NCBI GenBank assembly: GCA_900756725.1
Contig: CAAELJ010000034.1
Span: forward strand, 1-30,792
From: an uncultured Collinsella sp.
GTDB lineage: Bacteria; Actinomycetota; Coriobacteriia; Coriobacteriales; Coriobacteriaceae
Reading direction: 5' to 3'
Length of the DNA: 30,792 nt
Positions 1 to 8,040 of this stretch are shown piece by piece. The notes beneath the pieces are model-generated. The model was not told the origin of the DNA. It made no database searches and saw nothing but the letters and a program-made list of their open reading frames with translations. The stretch's first letter is position 1. The number at the start of each line of letters is the position of its first letter. The position numbers and the translations under genes are program-made.

Positions 1-13
1 GCAGCGTCGAGCA

Positions 14-41
14 GTTACGCGGTTTGGTAAAACCGCGTAAC
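14..41 (-). terminator. Hairpin at the 3' end of glmM, possible terminator
   Basis: A perfect 12-bp inverted repeat (14-25 and 30-41) with a 4-nt loop overlaps the last base of the glmM stop codon. No run of T follows on the minus strand, so it is either a factor-assisted terminator or an mRNA 3'-end stabiliser. Confidence 0.5.
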
Positions 42-1372
42 TATAAAGCTTCCAGCGCGTTGGCGATGCGCTTCATAGCGGCGTCGGCGGCCGATTGGTC
101 CGGCGCCTCAGCCAAAACGCGAATCACCGACTCGGTTCCGCTCTTGCGCACCAGTACGCGGCCCTCGCCCGCCAGCGACGCCTCGGCCTCGGCGATGGCG
201 GCCTGCACGCCCATGTTGTCCAGTGCGGCGTCCTTGTCGGTCACGCGCACGGCGACCTGCGCCTGCGGCAGTAGCTTGCACGGAGCCGTGAGCTGCGAGA
301 GCGTCTCGCGCTCAGCGCGAATCACTTCCATCACGCGCAGCGAGGTCATAATGCCATCGCCCGTGCGCTCGATATCACCAAAGATCGTGTGGCCCGTCTG
401 CTCGCCGCCCAGGCTGTAGCCGCCCTCGCGCATCTTGGCATACACATGACGGTCGCCCACGCCGCTGGTCACGGCACTTAGACCGGCAAGCTCCAGCGAC
501 TTGACCAGGCCAAAGTTGCTGGCGATCGTCGGCACCACGGTACCGCCCGAAAGGCGACCGTGCTTGTTCAGGTACACGCCGCACACATACAGGATCTGGT
601 CGCCGTCGACCACGCGACCACGCTCGTCCACGGCCAGGCAGCGGTCGGCATCGCCGTCGTAGGCAAAGCCAACGTCCAGGCCCTGCTCCACCACGTGGCG
701 CTGCAGACGCTCCATATGCGTGGAGCCGCAGTCAACGTTGATGTTAAAACCATCGGGCGCGGCGTTAATCACGCGCACATCGGCACCCAGCGCGTCGAAC
801 ACCGGCTTGGCCACCGAGGATGCCGAACCGTTGGCGCAGTCGAGACCGATCTTGACGCCCTGCAGCGAAAAGTTCGCGCTCGCGATGAGCGAGGCGATGT
901 AGCGGTTGCGGCCCTGCATGTAGTCGACCGTGGCACCGATGTGGTTGCCCGTAGCCAGCGGCACCTCGCTCTTGCCATCGATATAGTCCTCGATGAGCTC
1001 CAACACGTCCTCGTCCATCTTAAAGCCGTCGCTGTTGACGAGCTTAATGCCGTTATCGCAAAACGGGTTGTGGCTCGCACTAATCATGATGCCGCAATCG
1101 AAGCAGCCCTCCACGGTCTGATGCGCCACGCCCGGCGTCGGGATCACGTGCAGCATGTAGGCGTCCGCGCCGCTCGCGACCAAGCCGCTCACCAGCGCCG
1201 CCTCGAACATATAGCTCGAGCGACGCGTGTCCTTGCCCACGATCACGCGTGCTTTGGTCCCGCGGTTGGCGCCGTAATACCAGCCCACAAAGCGGCCGAT
1301 CTTATAAGCGTGCTCTACCGTCAGTCCAACGTTGGCCTCGCCGCGAAAGCCGTCGGTGCCAAAGTACTTCAT
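41..1372 (-). CDS. glmM: Phosphoglucosamine mutase GlmM
   Basis: GlmM interconverts glucosamine-6-phosphate and glucosamine-1-phosphate in the cytoplasm, on the route to UDP-GlcNAc for peptidoglycan and other glycans. The 443-residue length is usual for the family. Visible motifs are the phosphoserine loop ISASHNP with the catalytic Ser at residue 100, the metal-binding DGDADR loop near residue 240, the sugar-binding GGEQTGH loop (GEQ-type, as in GlmM rather than the GEM of phosphomannomutases) and the C-terminal phosphate-binding RKSGTES. The ATG at 1372 lies only 3 nt after the stop of the upstream DUF4012 gene, so the two are probably co-transcribed. In many Firmicutes glmM follows cdaR; here a DUF4012 gene takes that place. 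Function is secure from the motifs. Confidence 0.97.
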   Translation of the reverse strand: MKYFGTDGFRGEANVGLTVEHAYKIGRFVGWYYGANRGTKARVIVGKDTRRSSYMFEAALVSGLVASGADAYMLHVIPTPGVAHQTVEGCFDCGIMISASHNPFCDNGIKLVNSDGFKMDEDVLELIEDYIDGKSEVPLATGNHIGATVDYMQGRNRYIASLIASANFSLQGVKIGLDCANGSASSVAKPVFDALGADVRVINAAPDGFNINVDCGSTHMERLQRHVVEQGLDVGFAYDGDADRCLAVDERGRVVDGDQILYVCGVYLNKHGRLSGGTVVPTIASNFGLVKSLELAGLSAVTSGVGDRHVYAKMREGGYSLGGEQTGHTIFGDIERTGDGIMTSLRVMEVIRAERETLSQLTAPCKLLPQAQVAVRVTDKDAALDNMGVQAAIAEAEASLAGEGRVLVRKSGTESVIRVLAEAPDQSAADAAMKRIANALEAL

Positions 1373-1375
1373 ATC

Positions 1376-3733
1376 TTACTTATCCTGTTCAAACGTTTGA
1401 GCGGTTGGCGTGGTGCGAACCTTAAGCGCTTTGTGCCCAGAGTCCTTCGAAGTCGTAACCGTGTACTCGACCTTTATGTCTTGTCCAAGAAGCATGTGGA
1501 CGCCGCCCCATGCGACCTTCAGGCCATCGTGCGTCGCTTCGTTCATCTCGATAGAACCGGAGCCCGAAGTCTTAATGTCCGAAATGCTGCCTCCCGCGGG
1601 AGCATAGAGATAGAGCCTCAGCACCTCGTCATCAATATCCTGGCTAATGCCGTTATGGCCCTGGAAATAACCAGGCATCTCGGCCTTCTCCTGGGGGGTC
1701 ATCGTGTTCTTGAGCGTGGTGGTCACTCGATACGTCGTCGAGCCATCGGCATTTTCAACCGAAGAATCGATGGTGACTCGCTTATCAAGGAACCAATCCA
1801 TCTTCGAATAGCTGTAGTTGTTCACATAGACGCCCAAGATCGGAGCCTCCGACGTATCGGCTTGGAGGGCGCCCGATATTCCAAGAGCCTTCGCGGCCTT
1901 TTCCTCGTCATCGTTTCTCGAATACATGAGGATGCGACCCTCGGAAGCGCCCTTTTCGATGGCGGCAGCGATCTTAGTAATATCGCTGGAGCCCAGTTCG
2001 TCCACGATCTTGTTAAAAGCCGATCCGGCAACCGCCGCAAAAATGGCGTCCTGTTCCTCTACCGGGTAATTCCAATAAATATCGTGCAGCAGCACCTTTG
2101 CAGCGTTGCTTCCGTCGACGACGGTGCCGTCGGGAAGCTGCGTGCCGCCTACAATGCCGAGCATATACTGCAAAAATACCGGATCGACTGCAAATACGCC
2201 GTCGATGTCATCTCCGACAATGGCCTTCTGCATATCGCTGGCAAGCTGAGCCGCACGCGGATAATCAGGCGTCATCGTAACGTCGCCCATCGTGTATCCG
2301 AGCGTGTTGAAACCGGTCAGGCCCCATCCGGTCGTGAACAAGTTTGCCTCTTCATCGGTGATGGGAAGCGGACTCAAAGGCTCTTTCATCATGTCGACTT
2401 TGACAAAATCGCCCAGTTCAAGCTTACCGTCAGTCACTGACATCACGCCGCGAGAACCGGGGAAACCGCCGCAGGCGCGAATCTCGACATTGCTCATCGC
2501 GAGCACAAGATAATGGCGCGTCTGGCCGTTGGCGCCAAGCATCTGGGGCAGAACGGGAGCGACCTTCTCTGCCGCGTCGACTACACCGTTCAGGGTGGCA
2601 AAGCCGTCCTTTGCCTTATCGACCAGCTCGGTCACCTGGGCGATATGTGTATCGCCAATACCCTGCACCTTTTTGTTGGCGCTCTTGAACGCCTTCGAGC
2701 TATCGGAGAGCGAATCGGCGACCGCCTGCAGCGCGGACACGTTGATTGTCCCGTCCTGGAACAGCTTACCGGGCGTTGCCTGAGCGAGATTATCGGCCAT
2801 GGGGACCAGCGCGCCGCTCGAAACATCGGACAGAGCGTCGACCATGGTGCGGGCGGCGTTAATATCGCCGCCGTACACCGGAATGAACGAAGCCATCGTC
2901 CACACCGGACTCGAGGTCTCCTTCTTCATGCTGCTGCAGAGCTCGTCAATTTTTTTCGCATCGTCGGGCAGGGTCGAAAAATCGCCCGACGTGACCTTGT
3001 CCTTAAGGCCGCCGACGATCTCGACAGTTTCCTTTGCCTGGCTCTTCACGGTTTTTGCCGAGTTAAACAGCATGAAGCCACTCACGCCAAAAGCGACAAG
3101 AACCACCGCGACGATGGCAGCGACAACGGCTGCAACGCGACGCTTCTTGCGCTCGCCCTTGCGATGGCGATGGCGAACCAGGCCGTTCGAGGTCGGACTC
3201 GTCGAGGAATCACCGCCGTAGTTCAAGCCAAAATCGTAATAATCTTCTTTAGAGCCCGAGCCCTTAAACTCGGCGCCGTCGTCATTGAGACGGGCAAACG
3301 TGCCGGTTTCGGAAGCGCCCGTATAGATAGTGCCTAGGTTACCCGTAAGCCCTGCGTCTTCAGCAGAAGAAGCACAATTGGCGGGATTGGCAGAGTTGAT
3401 GGGGCTGGCGTTGTGGGCGCGATGAGCGTTGTTAGCGGGGCCAGTGGAGCCGGCGACATTTGCACCGCCCGTTGGCGCCGGACGGACCCCGGCCGACGAA
3501 GCCGCAGAGCCCGACCCGCCCGGAAATGCCTGCCTGCCTACGCGACCAGCCTGTTTTGCCTTTTGAGACTGTTCGTACAGAGCGGCAAACATCGCCGTTT
3601 CGCCCGGAGACGTACGGTTGCCAGCACCGTTTTGGCTGGATCCACTCGGTACGCCAGCGTTTCCAGTCCCATTTGAACGCGGCGGAACTGCAGGGCGCTC
3701 GCCGTCGCCGTTCTTAAAGTGGTTACCAGCCAT
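1376..3733 (-). CDS. DUF4012-family membrane-anchored envelope protein
   Basis: A 785-residue protein with a low-complexity Gly/Ser/Asn/Pro-rich cytoplasmic N-terminus (about 1-190), a basic stretch, one transmembrane helix at about 200-223 and a large external C-terminal region. The DUF4012 signature is visible at about 413-433, SNVEIRACGGFPGSRG, matching the family pattern 'N-x-E-x-R-x-x-GGF-x-G'. DUF4012 proteins are surface-associated and often lie beside polysaccharide genes; their biochemical role is not established. The start is the ATG at 3733, preceded by AGGA at 8-nt spacing. Its stop is 3 nt from glmM, which suggests a shared role in cell-wall or surface-glycan supply (inference). 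I see no clear sigma-70 promoter in the 139-bp gap upstream. Confidence 0.85.
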   Translation of the reverse strand: MAGNHFKNGDGERPAVPPRSNGTGNAGVPSGSSQNGAGNRTSPGETAMFAALYEQSQKAKQAGRVGRQAFPGGSGSAASSAGVRPAPTGGANVAGSTGPANNAHRAHNASPINSANPANCASSAEDAGLTGNLGTIYTGASETGTFARLNDDGAEFKGSGSKEDYYDFGLNYGGDSSTSPTSNGLVRHRHRKGERKKRRVAAVVAAIVAVVLVAFGVSGFMLFNSAKTVKSQAKETVEIVGGLKDKVTSGDFSTLPDDAKKIDELCSSMKKETSSPVWTMASFIPVYGGDINAARTMVDALSDVSSGALVPMADNLAQATPGKLFQDGTINVSALQAVADSLSDSSKAFKSANKKVQGIGDTHIAQVTELVDKAKDGFATLNGVVDAAEKVAPVLPQMLGANGQTRHYLVLAMSNVEIRACGGFPGSRGVMSVTDGKLELGDFVKVDMMKEPLSPLPITDEEANLFTTGWGLTGFNTLGYTMGDVTMTPDYPRAAQLASDMQKAIVGDDIDGVFAVDPVFLQYMLGIVGGTQLPDGTVVDGSNAAKVLLHDIYWNYPVEEQDAIFAAVAGSAFNKIVDELGSSDITKIAAAIEKGASEGRILMYSRNDDEEKAAKALGISGALQADTSEAPILGVYVNNYSYSKMDWFLDKRVTIDSSVENADGSTTYRVTTTLKNTMTPQEKAEMPGYFQGHNGISQDIDDEVLRLYLYAPAGGSISDIKTSGSGSIEMNEATHDGLKVAWGGVHMLLGQDIKVEYTVTTSKDSGHKALKVRTTPTAQTFEQDK

Positions 3734-3872
3734 AGAGGAGTCCTCGCAATACTAAAAGTCAATAACGCTATTAGTTTATGACATATTTGGTATCGTCAGT
3801 TAAACTCCAGATGCAGGCACCAATTCGCGGAATTGTGGTGCAACACCGTGTCCGTCTAGGCAGCGGCGTAAG

Positions 3873-4895
3873 CTATACCGTCAGGAACATCATCATGATG
3901 ATCATGGCAAAGCCGATAAGATCGGTCGGCAAAAATACCGTGCCCAGCATAACGGCGCTGGTGATGGTCGCCGAGACCGGCTCCACGGTTCCGATGAGGC
4001 TCGCACGCACCGAGCCGATGTCCTTAACGCCCTGCATATACAGCATGTAGGCAAAAAACGAGCCAATGACCACAAACACCGCGAGCGCCTCGATACCGGC
4101 AGCATCGAGCGCCGGCATATGAGCCCACGGCTGCACGAAGACGCACGAGACCACGCCCGCTGTGAGCATGGCAGAGCCTGTAACGATGGGGCTGCCGTAT
4201 TCGGGCAGAATCTTGGCGGGAATCACCGCCATACAGGCTGCGCTAACCGCACACATAAGGCCTGCGACCAGACCAAGCGGCGATATGCTCAAACTGGTCG
4301 GGTCGCCGCCGGTAGCGATTAAAAAGGTGCCACCGAGGGCCAGACCAATGCCGATCGTCTCGCGAGCGCGCGGCATGCGGCGATCGACCACGCAGGCGTA
4401 ACCCATGATGATGACCAGCTGCAGGCACTGGAGCACCGTCGCGGTTCCGGCATTGGTCAGACGCACGGCCGAAAGATAGCAGAACTGGTTGAACAGCAGG
4501 CCAAAAGCGGTAAAAAGCAGCAGTTGCCTACGGTCGGCGGGCGTGGTCCAGAGCCTAACCAGACGCTCGCGATCGCGCGTGACCACCACGGCCATAAAGA
4601 GCAGGCCGGCAAGAATCTGGCGCACGCTCATGAGCCACAGCGTATCGACATGGTAGGTATCGAACAGAAAGCTCGCGCTGGTGCCCGAAAAACCCCAAAA
4701 CGAACCGCCCGCCAGCGTGGCCAGAACGCCCGTAATCATCTTGCGCGACGACGCATCGTTGAGGCGGTCGCGCCATGCACGGCGGGTGCTGCGGCTGAGC
4801 TCGTCAGTTCCCTCGGGCACGACAAAATCGGACGCCGCCGTCATCGGTACCGAAGCCTTTTTGCGTGCACGCTGCGCTGTGCGCTCCTGCTCCAT
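3873..4895 (-). CDS. EamA/DMT-superfamily transporter
   Basis: A 340-residue polytopic membrane protein with about ten hydrophobic helices in two related halves, typical of the drug/metabolite transporter (EamA) family that moves small metabolites such as amino acids or drugs. Residues 1-50 are a polar, charged cytoplasmic tail. The first membrane segment, near GGSFWGFSGTSASFLF, has the small-residue pattern common at the start of EamA domains. The start at 4895 is supported by a strong GGGGGAG ribosome-binding site. An imperfect hairpin (3818-3840) lies about 35 nt after the stop but lacks a T-run. The substrate cannot be told from sequence. It follows the signal-peptidase operon by 125 nt on the same strand and could be its own unit. 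Confidence 0.88.
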   Translation of the reverse strand: MEQERTAQRARKKASVPMTAASDFVVPEGTDELSRSTRRAWRDRLNDASSRKMITGVLATLAGGSFWGFSGTSASFLFDTYHVDTLWLMSVRQILAGLLFMAVVVTRDRERLVRLWTTPADRRQLLLFTAFGLLFNQFCYLSAVRLTNAGTATVLQCLQLVIIMGYACVVDRRMPRARETIGIGLALGGTFLIATGGDPTSLSISPLGLVAGLMCAVSAACMAVIPAKILPEYGSPIVTGSAMLTAGVVSCVFVQPWAHMPALDAAGIEALAVFVVIGSFFAYMLYMQGVKDIGSVRASLIGTVEPVSATITSAVMLGTVFLPTDLIGFAMIIMMMFLTV

Positions 4896-5020
4896 TCCAC
4901 TCCCCCGAAATCAATTGGCAACAAAGCGCTCAAACTGTAGCACGAATATCGGCATGAAAAAGCAGATGATTCGGAACATCTATGGGCGTCCAAATTGCAG
5001 GGACAAAAGGCACCGAAGAG

Positions 5021-5725
5021 CTATGACGAGCGGTTGGAATCGTCTAGGGCGCCGGGATCGGTTTCCACACTTTCCCCAGTATGCTCGCCGTCGCTCTGCT
5101 CCTTGGCGCTGTCCTGGTCTTCCTGCTCGCGGCGACGCTTTTCGCGAATCTGCTCCACGGCAGCACGCAGGGCGGCCTCGTCCTCGGCGCGCGCCACATC
5201 TTGCGTGGCCTTAACCATATGGCGAATCTCGAGCACCAGCAGCACGATCAGCGGCACCACGATAAGCGGGAAGAACAGCAGCGGGTTGGTGAGCAACGAG
5301 ACCACCACGCCCAGGCCTGCCGACACAAAGACCACGCGACCCACCACGTCGGCGGCGGGCACGGGCGCGGCGTCCTCAACCGGATTGGCGTCGCCCTTGG
5401 TGCGGTAGACCGGCGTGCCGTCGGCCGCGGCCTCCACGGTAACGATGCGATGCGTGTTGAGCGAACCCTCCAGCGCGTCATCGGACGAATGGAAGGTGAT
5501 GATATCGCCCGCCTGGTAGACCTGGCTGTTGTCGGTATCGACGACGATAAACGAATGCACGGGAATCGCCGGCTCCATCGAGCCGGTCAGTGTACGCATA
5601 AAGCCGTAGCCCATGATGGTGGGAATCTCGCCGGCGGGCGTGAACACCGTGCGCAGCAACACCACAAAGGCGACCAGGATCACCACGGTCGCCAGCACGT
5701 TGATCACGCGGAGCACGTGCTTCAT
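5021..5725 (-). CDS. SipW-type (ER/archaeal-type) signal peptidase I with cytoplasmic helical tail, copy 2
   Basis: Membrane serine protease expected to cleave signal peptides of exported proteins on the outer face of the membrane. The N-terminal helix is at about 5-25. The catalytic Ser49 sits in LTGSMEP. A His (His92, in NTHRI) replaces the bacterial Lys, which defines the Ser/His SipW/ER subgroup. The conserved KGDAN box is at 110-114 and a second membrane segment lies near 130-160. A charged helical tail of about 60 residues follows, rich in Arg, Glu and Gln. SipW proteins are usually around 190 residues, so the tail is unusual. The ATG at 5725 overlaps the upstream stop as TGATG; a GTG three bases earlier (5728) is the alternative start. 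It is the last gene of the unit. Confidence 0.9.
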   Translation of the reverse strand: MKHVLRVINVLATVVILVAFVVLLRTVFTPAGEIPTIMGYGFMRTLTGSMEPAIPVHSFIVVDTDNSQVYQAGDIITFHSSDDALEGSLNTHRIVTVEAAADGTPVYRTKGDANPVEDAAPVPAADVVGRVVFVSAGLGVVVSLLTNPLLFFPLIVVPLIVLLVLEIRHMVKATQDVARAEDEAALRAAVEQIREKRRREQEDQDSAKEQSDGEHTGESVETDPGALDDSNRSS

Positions 5726-7971
5726 CACTTGTCGTCGTCCTTTGCGGAAGTCTCGGGGTCAGCAGCGACCTCGGCCTCGGTGACATCCGCCGCAGAAGCG
5801 CCATCCTCGTCAGGCGCAGCGGCCACGCCCTCGCCAGCCTCGCCGCGCAGGCGGGCCAGAAGATAGCGCGACAGGCTGTTGCCCTCGGCACGGCGCTCGG
5901 CACGGGCGCGATCGCGCTCGGCCTGCTCCAGCTCATGCGCCAACGAGTCCAAGCGTTGCTGCATCTCCGCGCGGGCGGCCTCGAGCTCGTGCTCGCAAGC
6001 GGCGCGGACGTCGGCAACCTCCTGCTCGATGCGCTCCCCTGCCTCAAGCTCGGCCGCGGCGATACGCGCATCGGCGTCGGCACGGGCCTCCTCGGCGGCA
6101 CGCGTGGCAGCATCGCGCTCGGCAGCGGCTGCGGCGACCTTCTCGCTGGCGTCCATCGCAGCCCGCTCGACGGCAGAATCGGCGGCCGCGCGGGCGGCAT
6201 CGATCGCGGCATCGGCGGCCTGCTGAGCAGCGGAAACCTTCTCCTCGGCCGCGGCAACGGTGTCGGCGAGCTTCTGCTCCGCCACAGCAGCGGCGGCGTC
6301 GGCCGCCTCGGCCGCGGCACGGGCATCGCGCTCGGCCGTCAGCTGCACTTCCTCAATCTGCAGCTGGGCGGCGTCCAGCTTGGCATGCAGCTCGGCCACC
6401 TCCTTGGCAGAGGCCTCACGCACACCGGCAAGCTCGGCCGCAGCAGCGTCCTTGGTGGCCTGCAGCTCGGCGGCATCGGCCGCCGCCTTGGCAGCCAGAG
6501 CCGCGGCGGACTCGCTCTTGACCTGCGCGACCTGCTCGGCGGCCGTCTGCTCGGCGGCCGCAATCTTGGCGTCGGCATCGGCGCGAGCGGCCGCGACCTC
6601 GGCATCGGCCTCGGCACGCACCTGCTCAAGCTGCACCGCCGCGGTCTCACGCGCCTCGACAGCGTCGGCCTCGGCAGCTTTCTTGCCCGCCTCGACATCC
6701 TCCAGCGAGCCACGCAGTTCCTCAACATCAGCCTCGGCCATCTGAGCGCGCTGCGTCAACGCCAGCTCGCGCGTCTTTGCCTCGTCCAGCTCGTCTGCCA
6801 GGTCGTCGCGCTCGTCGGTCAGCGCGTGGGCCTGAACCTTCCAGGACTTCAGCTGCCCCTGCAGATCCTCAATCTGCTCGCGGGCCTCGGCCAGCGCCTG
6901 CTCGGCATCGAGCTGGGCCTGCGTGACCTCCTCCACAAACACGCGACGGACCTCGACATCGGGCAGGTCGGGGCTATCGACCTGCACCTCCTTAATCTCC
7001 TTAATAAACTTGGGCGCCACCGGCGCGTGTTGCACGCTCTCGAGCTCCTGCAGGTTGCGCTCGTCGTCGGTCAGGCTCTTAAAGACGGTGTAGTTGTTGA
7101 TGAGGTTGGTGTACATCTGCACCATGTACTCGTCATCGAACGCCAGCGCCTGCTGCTGCACGTCGATGTTGTAGCCCACCTTGTCGTAGCGCTCCATAAA
7201 CTGCCACAGCTGGTAGCACTTGCGGTAGTTGGGGTCCTTCATGATGAGGTTGGTGCGCTGAATGGGGCTGCGAACCGCGCTGCAGCCGTTCATGATCTGG
7301 CAGAACGACGCACCGCGCAGTGCCATGACCAGGCGGCGCACGCGGTCGATGCGCATAAAGACGTCCATGTTGTCGGCGTCGTTCTCGGCAAAGCTCTGGC
7401 GGTTCTTGACCGTCATCTCGACGTTGTACTCGATCTCCTCGTACGCGTCGTCGATCTTGCTGTGCATCTTAAAACGGTTGCGGATCTCGTTGCCCGTCGA
7501 CCAAAAGATCACGTCGGTGCGCTTGTCCACAAACGTCAGCAGGCGCTGAATCAGGTGGTAGATAAAGCGGTTCTCGTACAGGTCGTACGTCTCGACGGTA
7601 CTGACGTTGAGGATGCGCGTGGGGTGGACGTCACCATCGTCGCTCGGCGCCAGGAACTGCGTGTTCTGGCTCAGATGGCGAACGCTATCGGCGCTGATCT
7701 TTTTGGCGAGCGAGACCGGCACCACCTCTTCCTCGGTGGTGATAAAGCGGCGCGGATTTTCGATGATGGTGTTGATGGCGTCGAGCGAGTCCTCGATCAT
7801 GCTGATCCACTCCTCGTCCACCACCTTGACGAGCTCCTCGCGCTGCTGCTCGATCGTGGTGCCCGAGGCCTGCGCCATCTCAAACAGATAGCGGAAGTAG
7901 CGGCTGTCCTCCTGGATGGGCTTCATCTGCTCGGAGAAGCTGGTATAGAGGTCCTGAATGGTCTCGGACAT
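5725..7971 (-). CDS. DUF2357-like N-domain fused to a long coiled coil (McrC-like, no nuclease seen)
   Basis: A 748-residue, apparently cytosolic protein. Residues about 1-310 resemble DUF2357, the domain that precedes the nuclease in many McrC-like partners of McrB ATPases. The clearest blocks are NVSTVETYDLYENRF (122-136) and SPIQRTNLIMKDPNYRKCYQ (235-254). From about 350 to 690 the chain is Ala/Glu/Asp/Arg-rich with continuous heptad-like character, a very long coiled coil. The tail (690-748) is acidic. I see no PD-(D/E)xK nuclease motif after the DUF2357 part. The start at 7971 has GGAG at 6-nt spacing. It follows the McrB-like ATPase gene by 69 nt and overlaps the second signal peptidase. 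Inferred role: adaptor or scaffold driven by the ATPase. DUF2357 is assigned from motif memory and needs a profile search. Confidence 0.72.
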   Translation of the reverse strand: MSETIQDLYTSFSEQMKPIQEDSRYFRYLFEMAQASGTTIEQQREELVKVVDEEWISMIEDSLDAINTIIENPRRFITTEEEVVPVSLAKKISADSVRHLSQNTQFLAPSDDGDVHPTRILNVSTVETYDLYENRFIYHLIQRLLTFVDKRTDVIFWSTGNEIRNRFKMHSKIDDAYEEIEYNVEMTVKNRQSFAENDADNMDVFMRIDRVRRLVMALRGASFCQIMNGCSAVRSPIQRTNLIMKDPNYRKCYQLWQFMERYDKVGYNIDVQQQALAFDDEYMVQMYTNLINNYTVFKSLTDDERNLQELESVQHAPVAPKFIKEIKEVQVDSPDLPDVEVRRVFVEEVTQAQLDAEQALAEAREQIEDLQGQLKSWKVQAHALTDERDDLADELDEAKTRELALTQRAQMAEADVEELRGSLEDVEAGKKAAEADAVEARETAAVQLEQVRAEADAEVAAARADADAKIAAAEQTAAEQVAQVKSESAAALAAKAAADAAELQATKDAAAAELAGVREASAKEVAELHAKLDAAQLQIEEVQLTAERDARAAAEAADAAAAVAEQKLADTVAAAEEKVSAAQQAADAAIDAARAAADSAVERAAMDASEKVAAAAAERDAATRAAEEARADADARIAAAELEAGERIEQEVADVRAACEHELEAARAEMQQRLDSLAHELEQAERDRARAERRAEGNSLSRYLLARLRGEAGEGVAAAPDEDGASAADVTEAEVAADPETSAKDDDK

Positions 7972-8002
7972 GGGTTACTCCATAGGTTGGATCGATCGGT
8001 AA

Positions 8003-8030
8003 GGGGCGGGGCGACATCACGCCGCCCCGC
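8003..8030 (-). other. GC-rich hairpin between ATPase and DUF2357 genes
   Basis: The 69-nt gap holds a 7-bp G/C stem with two alternative registers: 8003-8009 with 8022-8028, or 8006-8012 with 8024-8030. There is no T-run. It may be an RNA processing or attenuation element that sets the ratio of the two proteins. Weak evidence. Confidence 0.3.
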
Positions 8031-8040
8031 ACTTACGCCA

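Noticed and set aside
3902..4105. Short Arg/Ser-rich frames over the EamA gene
   Set aside because: Compositional shadows of the transporter gene.
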